From Spirochaetaceae bacterium (GTDB lineage: Bacteria; Spirochaetota; Spirochaetia; Treponematales; Breznakiellaceae), in the NCBI GenBank assembly GCA_031280115.1, contig JAITHF010000271.1, positions 1-11,144 of the forward strand: 11,144 nucleotides of DNA, read 5' to 3'. Numbering within the stretch: the stretch's first letter is position 1; each line of letters begins with the position of its first letter. Under the pieces are notes generated by a model that saw only the letters and a list, made by a program, of their open reading frames with translations, was not told the origin of the DNA and ran no database searches. A program made the position numbers and the translations under genes. Of the stretch, positions 1-6,890 are shown one piece after another.

Positions 1-153
1 CACCAAGAAGAGTTTCCTTGGCACCAAGAAGAGTTTCCTTGGCACCAAGAAGAGTTTCCTTGGCACCAAGAAGAGTTTCCTTGGCACCAAGAAAGAGTTC
101 CTTGGCACCAAGCAAAGGTTCCTTGGCACCAAGCAAAGGTTCCTTGGCACCAA
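1..153. repeat. 21-bp tandem repeat array (7 full units plus a stub), cut by window edge
   Basis: Seven consecutive 21-base units begin at 1, 22, 43, 64, 85, 106 and 127, followed by a 6-base stub. Units 1-4 are identical (CACCAAGAAGAGTTTCCTTG plus G). Unit 5 and units 6-7 differ only in the centre, and every unit stays exactly 21 bases long. The arms CACCAAG and TTCCTTGG do not vary, so each unit can fold as CCAAG...CTTGG, and each junction also reads CTTGG-CA-CCAAG. All three forward frames stay open through the array. The frame starting at base 2 would give a TKKSFLG heptad series ending at a TAA at 176-178, so this could be the tail of a gene that starts outside the window. There are no unique spacers, so it is not a CRISPR. 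Confidence 0.95.
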
Positions 154-200
154 AATAAACCATCCTGTCCCCAGATAAATCATTGTTTTATAACGAATTA

Positions 201-308
201 TCGGCGCTTTCGCGCCTCTTTAAGAGAATTTGGAGGGTCATAGACCCTCCAAACCACCCCTAAAGGCTTCCTGCGCTGCGCCCGTACGTTATCGAATTCC
301 GCTGAGGC
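201..308 (+). repeat. Dispersed intergenic repeat, copy 1, with two hairpins
   Basis: The copy contains a GGCGC..GCGCC hairpin near 203-215, then a perfect 10-bp stem (230-239 with 243-252, loop ATA, core GGAGGGTC / GACCCTCC), then a conserved tail (CTAAAGGCTTCCTGCG) and a GAATTCCGCTGAGGCGC-type end. The same ordered blocks recur at 4288-4392 and 8298-8406 and, inverted and broken up, at 7870-8180. No ORF worth reporting lies inside. With the 21-bp array on its left, it fills most of the gene-free left end; 309-362 shows only a small 5-bp hairpin (344-356). Confidence 0.8.
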
Positions 309-362
309 GCATCCTTCGGGGTTGTGACTAAAATTGCAAACCCTCTCGCCGCGAGAAGCACT

Positions 363-380
363 TAAAACAGCCGGAGGCTG
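363..380 (-). terminator. Terminator-like hairpin after the NifB-like gene
   Basis: On the minus strand the stop codon at 390-392 is followed about 10 bases later by CAGCC-TCC-GGCTG and then TTTTAAG. The stem is only 5 bp, but position and U-run fit an intrinsic terminator closing the minus-strand operon. A related hairpin overlaps the stop of the substrate-binding protein at 4633, and another similar sequence lies at 8468-8482, so the motif recurs locally. Confidence 0.55.
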
Positions 381-389
381 CGCAGGGGG

Positions 390-1277
390 TTAGCCGTGGG
401 AGAAGGTTGGGGGCGCTTCTGCGGCGTACAGTTTGAGGTCCTGTTTTCCCAAAATCCCTGCCGCGTCTGCCCGGCAGTGCCGGCAGTGCCGGAATACCGG
501 CAGGTGCGCCTCCGCGTCCGCTCTGGCCCGGGCAAGTTCCCCGCAGTCCGGCGCGGCACATGCGGCAAACTCCCGCAAAGGTATGAGCGGGATGATGTTG
601 ATAATACAGGCGCCCAGGCCCCGGACCGTTCGGGCCGCCTCGGCAATATGGCCGCTGTTTATCCCGGGGATAAGCACGATGTTGATTTTAATCGCAAACC
701 CCTTTTCCGCGGCCTTGCGGATGCCCCGCTTCTGAGCCTCAATAAGAAGCGACGCCCCCTCTTCGCCGGTATACACCGCGCCGCCCGCCGTTACACCGGC
801 GCAAATCTTTGCGAGAATACCCGGGCGCACCGCGTTGACCGTAACCGTCAGGGTTCTCACCCCCACATCCCACAGGTCATCAACATAGCGTTCCAGCATA
901 AGGCCGTTGGTGCTCAAGCACTTGATAAGGCGGGGGTGCGCCTGATGAATGAGCGCGAAGGTACGCAAGGCGTGATCCGTGGCAAGCGTCTCCCCCGGGC
1001 CCGCAATACCGGCTACAGTAATCTGGGGGCAGAGGGACAGGGCCCGCGCCACCAGCGCCGGCGCCTCTTCAGGCGTTATAAGCCCCCGGGCCACAGCGGG
1101 GCGGGACTCAACCTTGTTAAAGGAGCGGGTACAGAACCGGCACTGGATATTGCACGAGGGGCTTACCGGCAGATGTATCCGCCCCAGGTTCACCCCCGCC
1201 TTTTCCGCAAAACACGGGTGGCGGTTCGCTATTTTCAGCTCAGGGCGCGGCTTCGCGCCTGTTTTCTCGTCATACAT
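390..1277 (-). CDS. NifB-like radical SAM protein (short form, possible MarB)
   Basis: A 295-residue protein resembling NifB, which fuses two [4Fe-4S] clusters and inserts carbide to make the iron-sulfur precursor (NifB-co) of nitrogenase-type cofactors. Visible signatures: an N-terminal HPC motif (residues 20-22), the radical SAM triad CNIQCRFC (Cys42, 46, 49), the NifB-typical ESRP stretch, AGIAGPGE, and the C-terminal HCRHCRADAAG motif (Cys265, 268). It ends shortly after that motif, so it is the SAM-domain-only form without a NifX-like tail. The ATG at 1277 is preceded by a purine-rich GAGGGGGG ribosome-binding site. It lies 38 bases after the K-like gene and is probably cotranscribed with it. 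I infer that it supplies the cofactor for the D/K-like pair, which argues that this pair carries a large Fe-S cofactor. Family assignment is firm; the MarB label is inferred from context. Confidence 0.9.
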   Translation of the reverse strand: MYDEKTGAKPRPELKIANRHPCFAEKAGVNLGRIHLPVSPSCNIQCRFCTRSFNKVESRPAVARGLITPEEAPALVARALSLCPQITVAGIAGPGETLATDHALRTFALIHQAHPRLIKCLSTNGLMLERYVDDLWDVGVRTLTVTVNAVRPGILAKICAGVTAGGAVYTGEEGASLLIEAQKRGIRKAAEKGFAIKINIVLIPGINSGHIAEAARTVRGLGACIINIIPLIPLREFAACAAPDCGELARARADAEAHLPVFRHCRHCRADAAGILGKQDLKLYAAEAPPTFSHG

Positions 1278-1315
1278 AGGCTTTCCCCCCTCTTTCTTTT
1301 TTTTTGGAAGCGCCC

Positions 1316-2698
1316 CTAACGCCCCGCCGCGATCGCGCTTATCAGGTCTTCGGCAAGGGTCAAGCCCCCTGAAAAACCGGTGTAGCCCCGGTTAAGCACC
1401 GCCCGGTTGCTCACCGGAAACGACAGGGACAGGTGCGGGGCCCCCAGTTTCAGCGCCAGATCCCGCTCAAGGCTGCTGCCTATCACAAACGCCGGCGCAA
1501 GGGTATCCGCATACTCCCCGGCTTTGGGCGGGGGATAGCGCTCAAGCAGCCGCTCCCGTGCGGAAGAGGCGTTGGTGTCAAAGACGACAAGGGGGTTTCC
1601 GGGGATTTTCCGCGCGAGCTCCTCCTGCTGTTTTCCGCTCAAGAGCTCGGTAAACTGGACGTATGCCGGCAGCCAGCCTAAGTCATCATAGAGAAAGCGG
1701 GACACCCCCAGGGCGTAGTTGGCGTCTGCCACAATCACGGCGTACCGCTGGAGGTCAAAGTCGTAATAGGCGTCGGTCATGGGTTCAAGGTACCGGTAAA
1801 ACCGCGCCTGCTCCTTGCGGATATGCGCCTCAACGTCAACTTTGAGATCCAGGGCCCCGGCAACTGAGCGGAGGAGTTCTGCGCTTGCAGTGGGGCCTAT
1901 GGGCAGGGGCGAGGCGATCCACGGGATAGCGAACCGCGTTTCGTAGGCTTTGGCGGCCTCGATGCCGTAGCAGTCTGACACTACCAGGGTCAAATCCGCG
2001 CCCCCTGAGTACCGCAGGGTATCAAGCGAGTCATGGACCGTGAAAAAACTGTTGACCTGAACCCCCAGCCCTTCAAGGAGTTTCCGCACCCCTTCGATGT
2101 TGCCCCGCCAGAAGGCGTCCATGTACGGCGCAATGCCTAAGAGGTTCACTGTTTTCGCTGCTTTTTTTGATTTTGACGCTTTTCCGCCGGAGGCGGGCCC
2201 AGGGGGCTTTTGGACGAACTGCTGTATCAGCGCCTCAAGCACAATAGCATAGCCGTCGTAGGAGTTGCCTTTGAAGCCGCCGGTTTTGGCAAAGACCACC
2301 TGCTTCCCCGCCGGGGCTTCGCCGGCAATCTCCGCGATAACCGCGGCGATGTCGTCGCCTATCATCTCGGTAACGCAGCTTGTGACGGCTACAAAGAGGG
2401 TGCCGTCCATGATTTCAAGGGTCCGCCGCAGCTGCTCTTCGAGGCGGGCGGCGCCGCCGAAGATAACTTCCCGTTCCCCTACGTTGGAGCTGGGGACCGC
2501 AAGGCCCCCGCAGTAGCCGCCGACTTGGAGCCCTCCGGCGCTCTGGCTCCAGGCGACAGAGCCGGCGCACCCTGAGGCCGCGTGGAGCACCGGGATCGTG
2601 TCCGGCAGGGCTTCAAGGGTTGAGAGGGCCCCGCCGAAGGAGCAGAAAAAGCGGGGGCGCTCGATAAAGGCGTGGGGCGTATTCGTATTGCTGCTCAC
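1316..2698 (-). CDS. Nitrogenase-like beta subunit (NifK/MarK-like)
   Basis: A 460-residue protein of the nitrogenase component 1 family (oxidoreductase/nitrogenase component 1). It carries three cysteines in P-cluster spacing: Cys19 (RFFCSFGG), Cys44 (HAASGCAGS) and Cys108 (VTSCVTEMIGDD), the last in the motif typical of NifK/NifN. It should pair with the D-like product as an alpha2beta2 tetramer. It starts at GTG (2698), which overlaps the TGA of the D-like gene (GTGA), with AAGGAGG seven bases upstream on the minus strand, so the two are translationally coupled. A basic, low-complexity insert (GGKASKSKKAAK) lies about residues 170-181. At 460 residues it is shorter than NifK (about 520), as in nitrogenase-like group IV proteins. 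NifN or BchB are alternatives. NifN is less likely because there is no separate NifK, and BchB because NifB is present and all six P-cluster-type cysteines exist across the pair. Confidence 0.85.
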   Translation of the reverse strand: MSSNTNTPHAFIERPRFFCSFGGALSTLEALPDTIPVLHAASGCAGSVAWSQSAGGLQVGGYCGGLAVPSSNVGEREVIFGGAARLEEQLRRTLEIMDGTLFVAVTSCVTEMIGDDIAAVIAEIAGEAPAGKQVVFAKTGGFKGNSYDGYAIVLEALIQQFVQKPPGPASGGKASKSKKAAKTVNLLGIAPYMDAFWRGNIEGVRKLLEGLGVQVNSFFTVHDSLDTLRYSGGADLTLVVSDCYGIEAAKAYETRFAIPWIASPLPIGPTASAELLRSVAGALDLKVDVEAHIRKEQARFYRYLEPMTDAYYDFDLQRYAVIVADANYALGVSRFLYDDLGWLPAYVQFTELLSGKQQEELARKIPGNPLVVFDTNASSARERLLERYPPPKAGEYADTLAPAFVIGSSLERDLALKLGAPHLSLSFPVSNRAVLNRGYTGFSGGLTLAEDLISAIAAGR

Positions 2699-4200
2699 GG
2701 GCGTTCCTCCTTGATATATTTAAAGGGATTTTCTTGGTACCAGCTTTCTTTATAGGGGAGGCGGACAAACTTGGCGAGGTTTTTTGCGAACGCCGGATTG
2801 GAGAGCTGCCTGCGGAGCCTGCGGGCAAGTTCGAAAGCCCCTTTGTAGCCGATATACGCAAGGTTTGAATTAAAGATAACATGAGACGGGATGCCCAGTT
2901 TAGCGGCGGTGGAGTTGCCGTTGCAGTGCCCCATGAAAATATCCGGGCGTATCTTGGTAAGAAGGTTGGCTTCCTCAAAGGGCTGGGCGTTGGCTATGTT
3001 AAGGGGGAAGTCCCCGATAAGGTCATGGAGCTTCTCATATTCCACTTGCGCGAACTCGTCGTGGTGGAACGAGCGGATGCCGGCAATCTCAAAGCCCAGC
3101 TCGTGGAGCAGCACCCCGTTTGCTAAAGCCCGGAACTCGCCTGCATTGATAAACGCCTTTTTACCCTTGAAAAAGGCCCGGTACGGCTCAAGCGCCGCGT
3201 CAAGTTTCCGGTTTTCCTCTTGGATGATACGCTGCGCCTCTTCTTCTTTATGGAAAAACGATGCCACATCCATAAGCCACGAATTGGTGTTGCCAATGCC
3301 GATGGGCATGTGTTTGAGGATGTAGGGAATATGGTAGTGCTTCTCTAAGAACTTGAGAAAATAATCGTCGTGGGTGGGGCAGGTGCTGACCGCAAGGGCC
3401 GCGTACTTAATACGGTACATTTTCTCACTCTCAGCGAACCCGGGAAACACGTTTGCCTTGAGGCCCAGGGCGTTGAGGAGCCGGACAAGCTCGTCGTCGT
3501 CGATTTTACCCATAGACGAGACATTGCAGAGGTTGACCGTGCTGCCCCGTGCTGCTTCGAGGGCTTTGATTTCCTCTTCCGGAACGCCCTTATCAGGTTC
3601 TTGAGGGTTATCGAACATGGTCCGCATGATGCCGTGATATACCGCGTCATAGGCGGTTGCCCATATCTTTGTCTTAAACCCTTCGCAGTGCACCGGAATA
3701 ATCCGCGCCTCCACTTCGCCTCTCACCGCGTCTATGACGCCGTCAACGTCGTCGCCGGTAATGCCGGGCACGCAGGAGGCGACGACGGTTATGGTTTTAG
3801 GATGGTACGTCTTATCAGCCTCGATGATGGCGCGGCGCAGTTTTTCTTCGCCGCCGCCTATGACGTCTGCTTCGTTCATGGCGGTAGATACCCAGAGGGC
3901 GTCTTTTGTAACGCCGAAGCGGGCGGTACTGCCGGAGCGGACGTTGGCGTTTTGGGCGTGGGACGTGGCGCCGCAGCCCACGGCGCCGTGCATGATGTTC
4001 ACGTTATCAGGCAGGGTGCCGAGCATGGCGATGCCCGGGAGCATAAGGCAGATATTTCCTTGGGCGAACTCCCGTTCACCGTCTTTGAAGCACCCGCAGG
4101 ATAATTTGTTTCTAAGACCGCAGAGGGTCCCGCCGAAGGTAATGCAGGCTTTGAGCCTGTCTTCCCGCTTAGGCGCGGTTTTACCAAGGATACTGCTCAT
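2695..4200 (-). CDS. Nitrogenase-like alpha subunit (NifD/MarD-like)
   Basis: A 501-residue nitrogenase component 1 family protein, the likely catalytic subunit. Three P-cluster-type cysteines are visible: Cys51 (GNICLMLPG), Cys76 (HGAVGCGATSH) and Cys143 (ASCVPGITGDD), aligning with Azotobacter NifD Cys62, 88 and 154. Cys274 (AVSTCPTHDDY) sits where NifD Cys275 holds FeMo-cofactor. The NifD His442 position falls around FNSN (residues 443-446), with no histidine there, though His440 is close. An N-terminal segment has four extra cysteines (19, 27, 35, 37) not typical of NifD. The ATG at 4200 has GAGGAG about 8 bases upstream. It precedes the K-like gene with a 4-base overlap. Retained cofactor cysteine plus NifB argue for a cofactor-bearing reductase rather than a BchN/CfbD-type enzyme. 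Methylthio-alkane reductase, which cleaves C-S bonds for methionine salvage, is the best-known match by neighbourhood, but the substrate cannot be read from sequence alone. Confidence 0.85.
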   Translation of the reverse strand: MSSILGKTAPKREDRLKACITFGGTLCGLRNKLSCGCFKDGEREFAQGNICLMLPGIAMLGTLPDNVNIMHGAVGCGATSHAQNANVRSGSTARFGVTKDALWVSTAMNEADVIGGGEEKLRRAIIEADKTYHPKTITVVASCVPGITGDDVDGVIDAVRGEVEARIIPVHCEGFKTKIWATAYDAVYHGIMRTMFDNPQEPDKGVPEEEIKALEAARGSTVNLCNVSSMGKIDDDELVRLLNALGLKANVFPGFAESEKMYRIKYAALAVSTCPTHDDYFLKFLEKHYHIPYILKHMPIGIGNTNSWLMDVASFFHKEEEAQRIIQEENRKLDAALEPYRAFFKGKKAFINAGEFRALANGVLLHELGFEIAGIRSFHHDEFAQVEYEKLHDLIGDFPLNIANAQPFEEANLLTKIRPDIFMGHCNGNSTAAKLGIPSHVIFNSNLAYIGYKGAFELARRLRRQLSNPAFAKNLAKFVRLPYKESWYQENPFKYIKEERP

Positions 4201-4216
4201 AGGTAATCTCCTCTTT

Positions 4217-4247
4217 GCCGGCCCGTGGTCCGGCTTTTTTATTTTTT
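4217..4247 (+). terminator. Plus-strand hairpin with T-run just upstream of the D-like gene
   Basis: GCCGG (4217-4221) pairs with CCGGC (4230-4234), with a partly paired interior, and is followed by TTTTTTATTTTTT. On the plus strand this has the form of an intrinsic terminator, yet no plus-strand gene ends here. On the minus strand the same hairpin lies in the leader directly before the GAGGAG ribosome-binding site of the D-like gene, so it could block antisense transcripts, or shape translation or processing of the mRNA. Confidence 0.5.
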
Positions 4248-4287
4248 ACGTTTTCCTGTTAAGAACGCATTCCCCAAAGCCCCCGAA

Positions 4288-4392
4288 AGGGCGCGGCGCA
4301 GGAAGCTTTTATGGGGGGTCATAGACCCCCCAAACCCCCCCACTAGCGCTTCATGTTTTGCGCTCTTTCACCTGCGAATTCCGCTTTTGGGG
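4288..4392 (+). repeat. Dispersed intergenic repeat, copy 2
   Basis: It contains GGGCGCGGCGCAGGAAGC, a perfect 9-bp stem (4312-4320 with 4324-4332, TGGGGGGTC / GACCCCCCA, loop ATA), AAACCCCCC, and a GCGAATTCCGCT end matching copy 1. Together with the hairpin at 4217-4247 and the 19-bp repeats at 4573-4629 it fills much of the 432-base gap between the D-like gene and the substrate-binding protein. The remainder (about 4393-4572) is very GC-rich with no credible ORF or promoter that I can see. Confidence 0.75.
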
Positions 4393-4572
4393 GCGCCGCG
4401 CCGTCCGGCAGGCCCGCAAGCGGGCTGGGCGGTACGGGCCTGATACTTTGTCCCCGCTGGCTCCTGGGGCCGGCCCATACCGCGCCTCAACCCGCTTCCT
4501 GACCCGCCGGCGCGGTAAAACCCTCCGCAGGAGGGCCGCTCCGGGCGCCGCCTGCGCCCCCAACACGGCCAG

Positions 4573-4629
4573 CCGTTGAAACAGCCGCAGACCGTTGAAA
4601 CAGCCGCAGACCATTGAAACAGCCGCAGG
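4573..4629. repeat. 19-bp tandem repeat, three copies
   Basis: Three contiguous units of CCGTTGAAACAGCCGCAGA lie at 4573, 4592 and 4611; the third has two changes (CCATTG, final G). The last unit runs into the 3' end of the substrate-binding protein gene. There AACAGCC-GCA-GGCTGTT forms a 7-bp hairpin that includes the TAA stop at 4633-4635 on the minus strand. The array may be an expansion of a terminator-like hairpin arm. Confidence 0.85.
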
Positions 4630-4632
4630 CTG

Positions 4633-5643
4633 TTAAAAGAGCGAGTCAGGCACGTCAGGCACGGCGACAAAGATGTTTCTTACCAGCGCTTCAACATCAA
4701 CGTCCTTGCCCACCATCCCTATATCCCGCAAATCCCGCGCGTTCCGCTCAAGCGCGGTCTTCGCCAAACTCACTGAGGCACGGTAACTGTAGGTTTTGAG
4801 GACCTGCGCGTTCACTGCCGCGTCTCCGGCAATGTATCTTTTCTCCGTAATAATCCGCGCCGCCTCATCCGGGTTTTCATGCACCCATTTAGATGCCTTC
4901 TGGATAGCCCGCAGGAACTTCGCCACCGTTTCAGGATGGTCGGCTAAGGTCTTTGCCCGCACCGGCGTTACGCAGCACAGCTCGTCCTTGAGGCTGGCGT
5001 CAGTGGCGCTGTTAATAATCGGACGAACCTTCCCCTGGTTCTCGATAATCGACGATGCCGGCTCGCCTATGCCGATCGCGTCAACCTGACCCCGCTCAAG
5101 GGCCAGGGGAAGCTCCGCCGACGGAAACACCAGCCACTCTACCTCCATCCCGTCGCCGTCAACCTTGATGCCCCGCGCCGCCAGCACCCGGGCCGGAATA
5201 ATCCGCTGGCTTGCGTTCATGCTGGGGACGCCGATTTTCTTGCCCCGCAGCTCTGAAGGATCCGTAATAGGCGAGTCCGCCTTGACCACCACCTTGAGGC
5301 AGCCTGTGTGGAGCGCAAGGGGTATTTTCACGTCAAGCCCGTTGGTAAGGGGCTGGATAAGGGTTGCCAAGAGGCTGTTGGTAACGTCAATCGTCCCGTT
5401 AGTAAGGTGGTTCATGGTGGTCCCGGGCTCCATCTTAAACTCCTTGAATTTTAACCCCTCGGCTTCATAAAAGCCCTTCTCAACGGCAATATAGAACGGC
5501 GCTTCGCACAGGCCGCCCTCCACCGGCAGCCCGATAGTAAGGGTATAATCCTCTTGAGGCCCCTTTGCCTGGGGCTTGCCCGCGGCCCATGCCGCTGCAA
5601 AGCCCATACAGAAAAACGCGGTGATACAACAGATCTTTTTCAT
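4633..5643 (-). CDS. Periplasmic substrate-binding protein, NMT1/SsuA-TauA-NrtA type (copy A)
   Basis: A 336-residue ABC transporter substrate-binding protein of the NMT1/THI5-like superfamily, which covers binders of sulfonates, taurine, nitrate and pyrimidine precursors. A Sec signal peptide (MKK, hydrophobic run, AWA-AGK cleavage site about residue 20) is visible, with no lipobox. The mature part opens with LTIGLPVEGGLCEAPFYIA and contains KGFYEAEGL, the usual start of this fold, then ALHTGC and GKKIGVPSM. It starts at ATG 5643 with AAGGAG seven bases upstream. It is a duplicate of the next gene: same length, no gaps, roughly 45 differences in the last 304 residues. The two lie in tandem with an offset of 1118 bases. 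The substrate is unknown; next to a Mar-like reductase an organosulfur compound is a reasonable inference. No permease gene adjoins. Confidence 0.9.
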   Translation of the reverse strand: MKKICCITAFFCMGFAAAWAAGKPQAKGPQEDYTLTIGLPVEGGLCEAPFYIAVEKGFYEAEGLKFKEFKMEPGTTMNHLTNGTIDVTNSLLATLIQPLTNGLDVKIPLALHTGCLKVVVKADSPITDPSELRGKKIGVPSMNASQRIIPARVLAARGIKVDGDGMEVEWLVFPSAELPLALERGQVDAIGIGEPASSIIENQGKVRPIINSATDASLKDELCCVTPVRAKTLADHPETVAKFLRAIQKASKWVHENPDEAARIITEKRYIAGDAAVNAQVLKTYSYRASVSLAKTALERNARDLRDIGMVGKDVDVEALVRNIFVAVPDVPDSLF

Positions 5644-5664
5644 GGTAATGCTCCTTAATTTATA

Positions 5665-5678
5665 ACCCTTTCTAGGGT
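5665..5678 (-). promoter_or_regulatory. Small hairpin in leader of copy A
   Basis: ACCCT (5665-5669) pairs with AGGGT (5674-5678) over a 4-base loop, just upstream (minus strand) of an AT-rich TTATAAATT stretch and the AAGGAG ribosome-binding site. It might modulate relative expression of the two binding proteins. The 107-base gap otherwise holds only GC-rich sequence. Confidence 0.3.
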
Positions 5679-5750
5679 GAACCAGGCGGCCCCGGCCCTG
5701 CGGGAGGCCCCGTGGGCGGGCTTCGGCAGGGCTATGGCCGCCTTGGGTCT

Positions 5751-6761
5751 TTAGAAAGCCGCGTCCGGCACGTTCGGCACCGGCACAAACGTATTGTTCA
5801 CAAGGGCGTTCACATCAACGCTCTTATCCACCAAGCCTATGGCCTGCAAATCCCGCGCGTTCCGCTCAAGCGCGGTTTTCGCCAAGCTCACTGAGGCGCG
5901 GTAGCTGTAGGTTTTGAGGACCTGCGCGTTCACTGCCGCGTCTCCGGCAACGTACCGCTTCTCGGTGATAATCCGCGCGGTTTCGTCCGGGTTTTCATGC
6001 ACCCACTTGGACGCCTTCTGGATCGCCCGCAGGAACTTCGCCACCGCCTCAGGGTGGTCGGCTAAGGTTTGGGAACGCACCGGCGTTACGCAGCACAGCT
6101 CGTCCTTGAGGCTGGCGTCAGTGGCGCTGTTGATGATGGCCCTGGCCTTCCCCTGGTTCTCGATAATCGACGCCCCCGGATCCCCGATGCCGATCGCGTC
6201 AACCTGACCCCGCTCAAGGGCAAGGGGAAGCTCCGCAGAGGGGTAAATAAGCCATTCCACCTCCGCGCCGTCGCCGTCAACCTTGATGCCCAGGGCCGCC
6301 AGCACCCGGGCCGGAATAACCCGCTGGCTTGCGTTCATGCTGGGGACGCCGATTTTCTTGCCCCGCAGGTCCGCAGGCGTCGTAATAGGCGAGTCAGTGG
6401 GGACAATCACCTTGATACAGCCTGTATGGAGCGCAAGGGGTATTTTCACGTCAAGCCCGTTGGCCAGGGGCTGTATCATGGTTGCCAACAGATTGTTGGT
6501 AATGTCCACGGTCCCGTTGGTAAGGTGGGTCATGGTGGTTCCGGGTTCGGTCTTGAACTCCCGGTACTTGAGCCCCTCGGCTTCATAAAAGCCCTTCTCA
6601 ACGGCGATATAGAACGGCGCTTCGCATAGGCCGCCCTCCACCGGCAGCCCGATGGTAAGGACAAAGTCCTCTTGAGCCGCCGTTGCCTGAGGCTTGCCTT
6701 TGGCCCATACGGTGGGCAGGACCAAGCCGGCAAGCGCGAGTATGAAACAGATCTTTTTCAT
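5751..6761 (-). CDS. Periplasmic substrate-binding protein, NMT1/SsuA-TauA-NrtA type (copy B)
   Basis: A 336-residue paralogue of the 4633-5643 product, with the same layout: a Sec signal peptide (MKKICFILALAGLVLPTVWA, cleavage about residue 20), then LTIGLPVEGGLCEAPFYIA and the two-lobe NMT1-like fold. By eye about 85% of mature residues are identical. Changes cluster in the signal peptide and at scattered surface-like sites (KADS/PTDS, LVFPS/LIYPS, GEPASS/GDPGAS), some of which could alter ligand preference. It starts at ATG 6761 with AAGGAG seven bases upstream, 129 bases after the ATPase stop and presumably in the same operon. Two tandem binding proteins for one ATPase suggest either dose amplification or two related ligands. 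Confidence 0.9.
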   Translation of the reverse strand: MKKICFILALAGLVLPTVWAKGKPQATAAQEDFVLTIGLPVEGGLCEAPFYIAVEKGFYEAEGLKYREFKTEPGTTMTHLTNGTVDITNNLLATMIQPLANGLDVKIPLALHTGCIKVIVPTDSPITTPADLRGKKIGVPSMNASQRVIPARVLAALGIKVDGDGAEVEWLIYPSAELPLALERGQVDAIGIGDPGASIIENQGKARAIINSATDASLKDELCCVTPVRSQTLADHPEAVAKFLRAIQKASKWVHENPDETARIITEKRYVAGDAAVNAQVLKTYSYRASVSLAKTALERNARDLQAIGLVDKSVDVNALVNNTFVPVPNVPDAAF

Positions 6762-6775
6762 ACCAATTCTCCTTC

Positions 6776-6792
6776 TTCCTGTTTTTCAGGAA
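6776..6792 (-). promoter_or_regulatory. Hairpin before copy B ribosome-binding site
   Basis: TTCCTG (6776-6781) pairs with CAGGAA (6787-6792) over a T5/A5 loop, directly upstream of the AAGGAG ribosome-binding site. A second palindrome, CCGCG-A-CGCGG (6812-6822), and a long T-run on the minus strand lie between the ATPase stop and this hairpin. Partial termination or mRNA processing between ATPase and binding protein is possible. Confidence 0.35.
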
Positions 6793-6890
6793 ACATAAAA
6801 TATAGGTTACTCCGCGACGCGGAAGTAGTTCCCCCCTTTTTTAGATTTAGATGTTAGAAAAAAAGAAAAAACGGCGCCGCTGCAACACGG

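Noticed and set aside
1..153. CRISPR array
   Set aside because: The 21-base units are contiguous, without unique spacers, and no cas gene is present.
396..1319. 307-residue plus-strand ORF opposite the NifB-like gene
   Set aside because: Its translation shows no family motif, while the minus strand carries complete NifB signatures; it is a GC-rich antisense shadow.
1316..4200. Identification as a dark protochlorophyllide/chlorophyllide reductase (BchNB/YZ) or F430 reductase (CfbD)
   Set aside because: Both subunits keep three P-cluster-type Cys each, the D-like one keeps a cofactor Cys, and NifB is in the operon, all unlike those cofactor-less enzymes.
390..4200. Identification as a true molybdenum nitrogenase for N2 fixation
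   Set aside because: Short subunits, missing His ligand, and no nifH, nifE, nifN or homocitrate genes nearby; the context is transport of a small anion instead.
3370..4324. Long plus-strand ORFs (244 and 196 residues) opposite the D-like gene
   Set aside because: No recognisable domain; they overlap each other and the nitrogenase-like coding strand, and arise from codon bias.
6069..6629. 186-residue plus-strand ORF opposite binding protein copy B, and the near-identical 97-residue ORFs at 4796 and 5914
   Set aside because: The pair is similar only because the genes on the other strand are duplicates; no start signals or domains.
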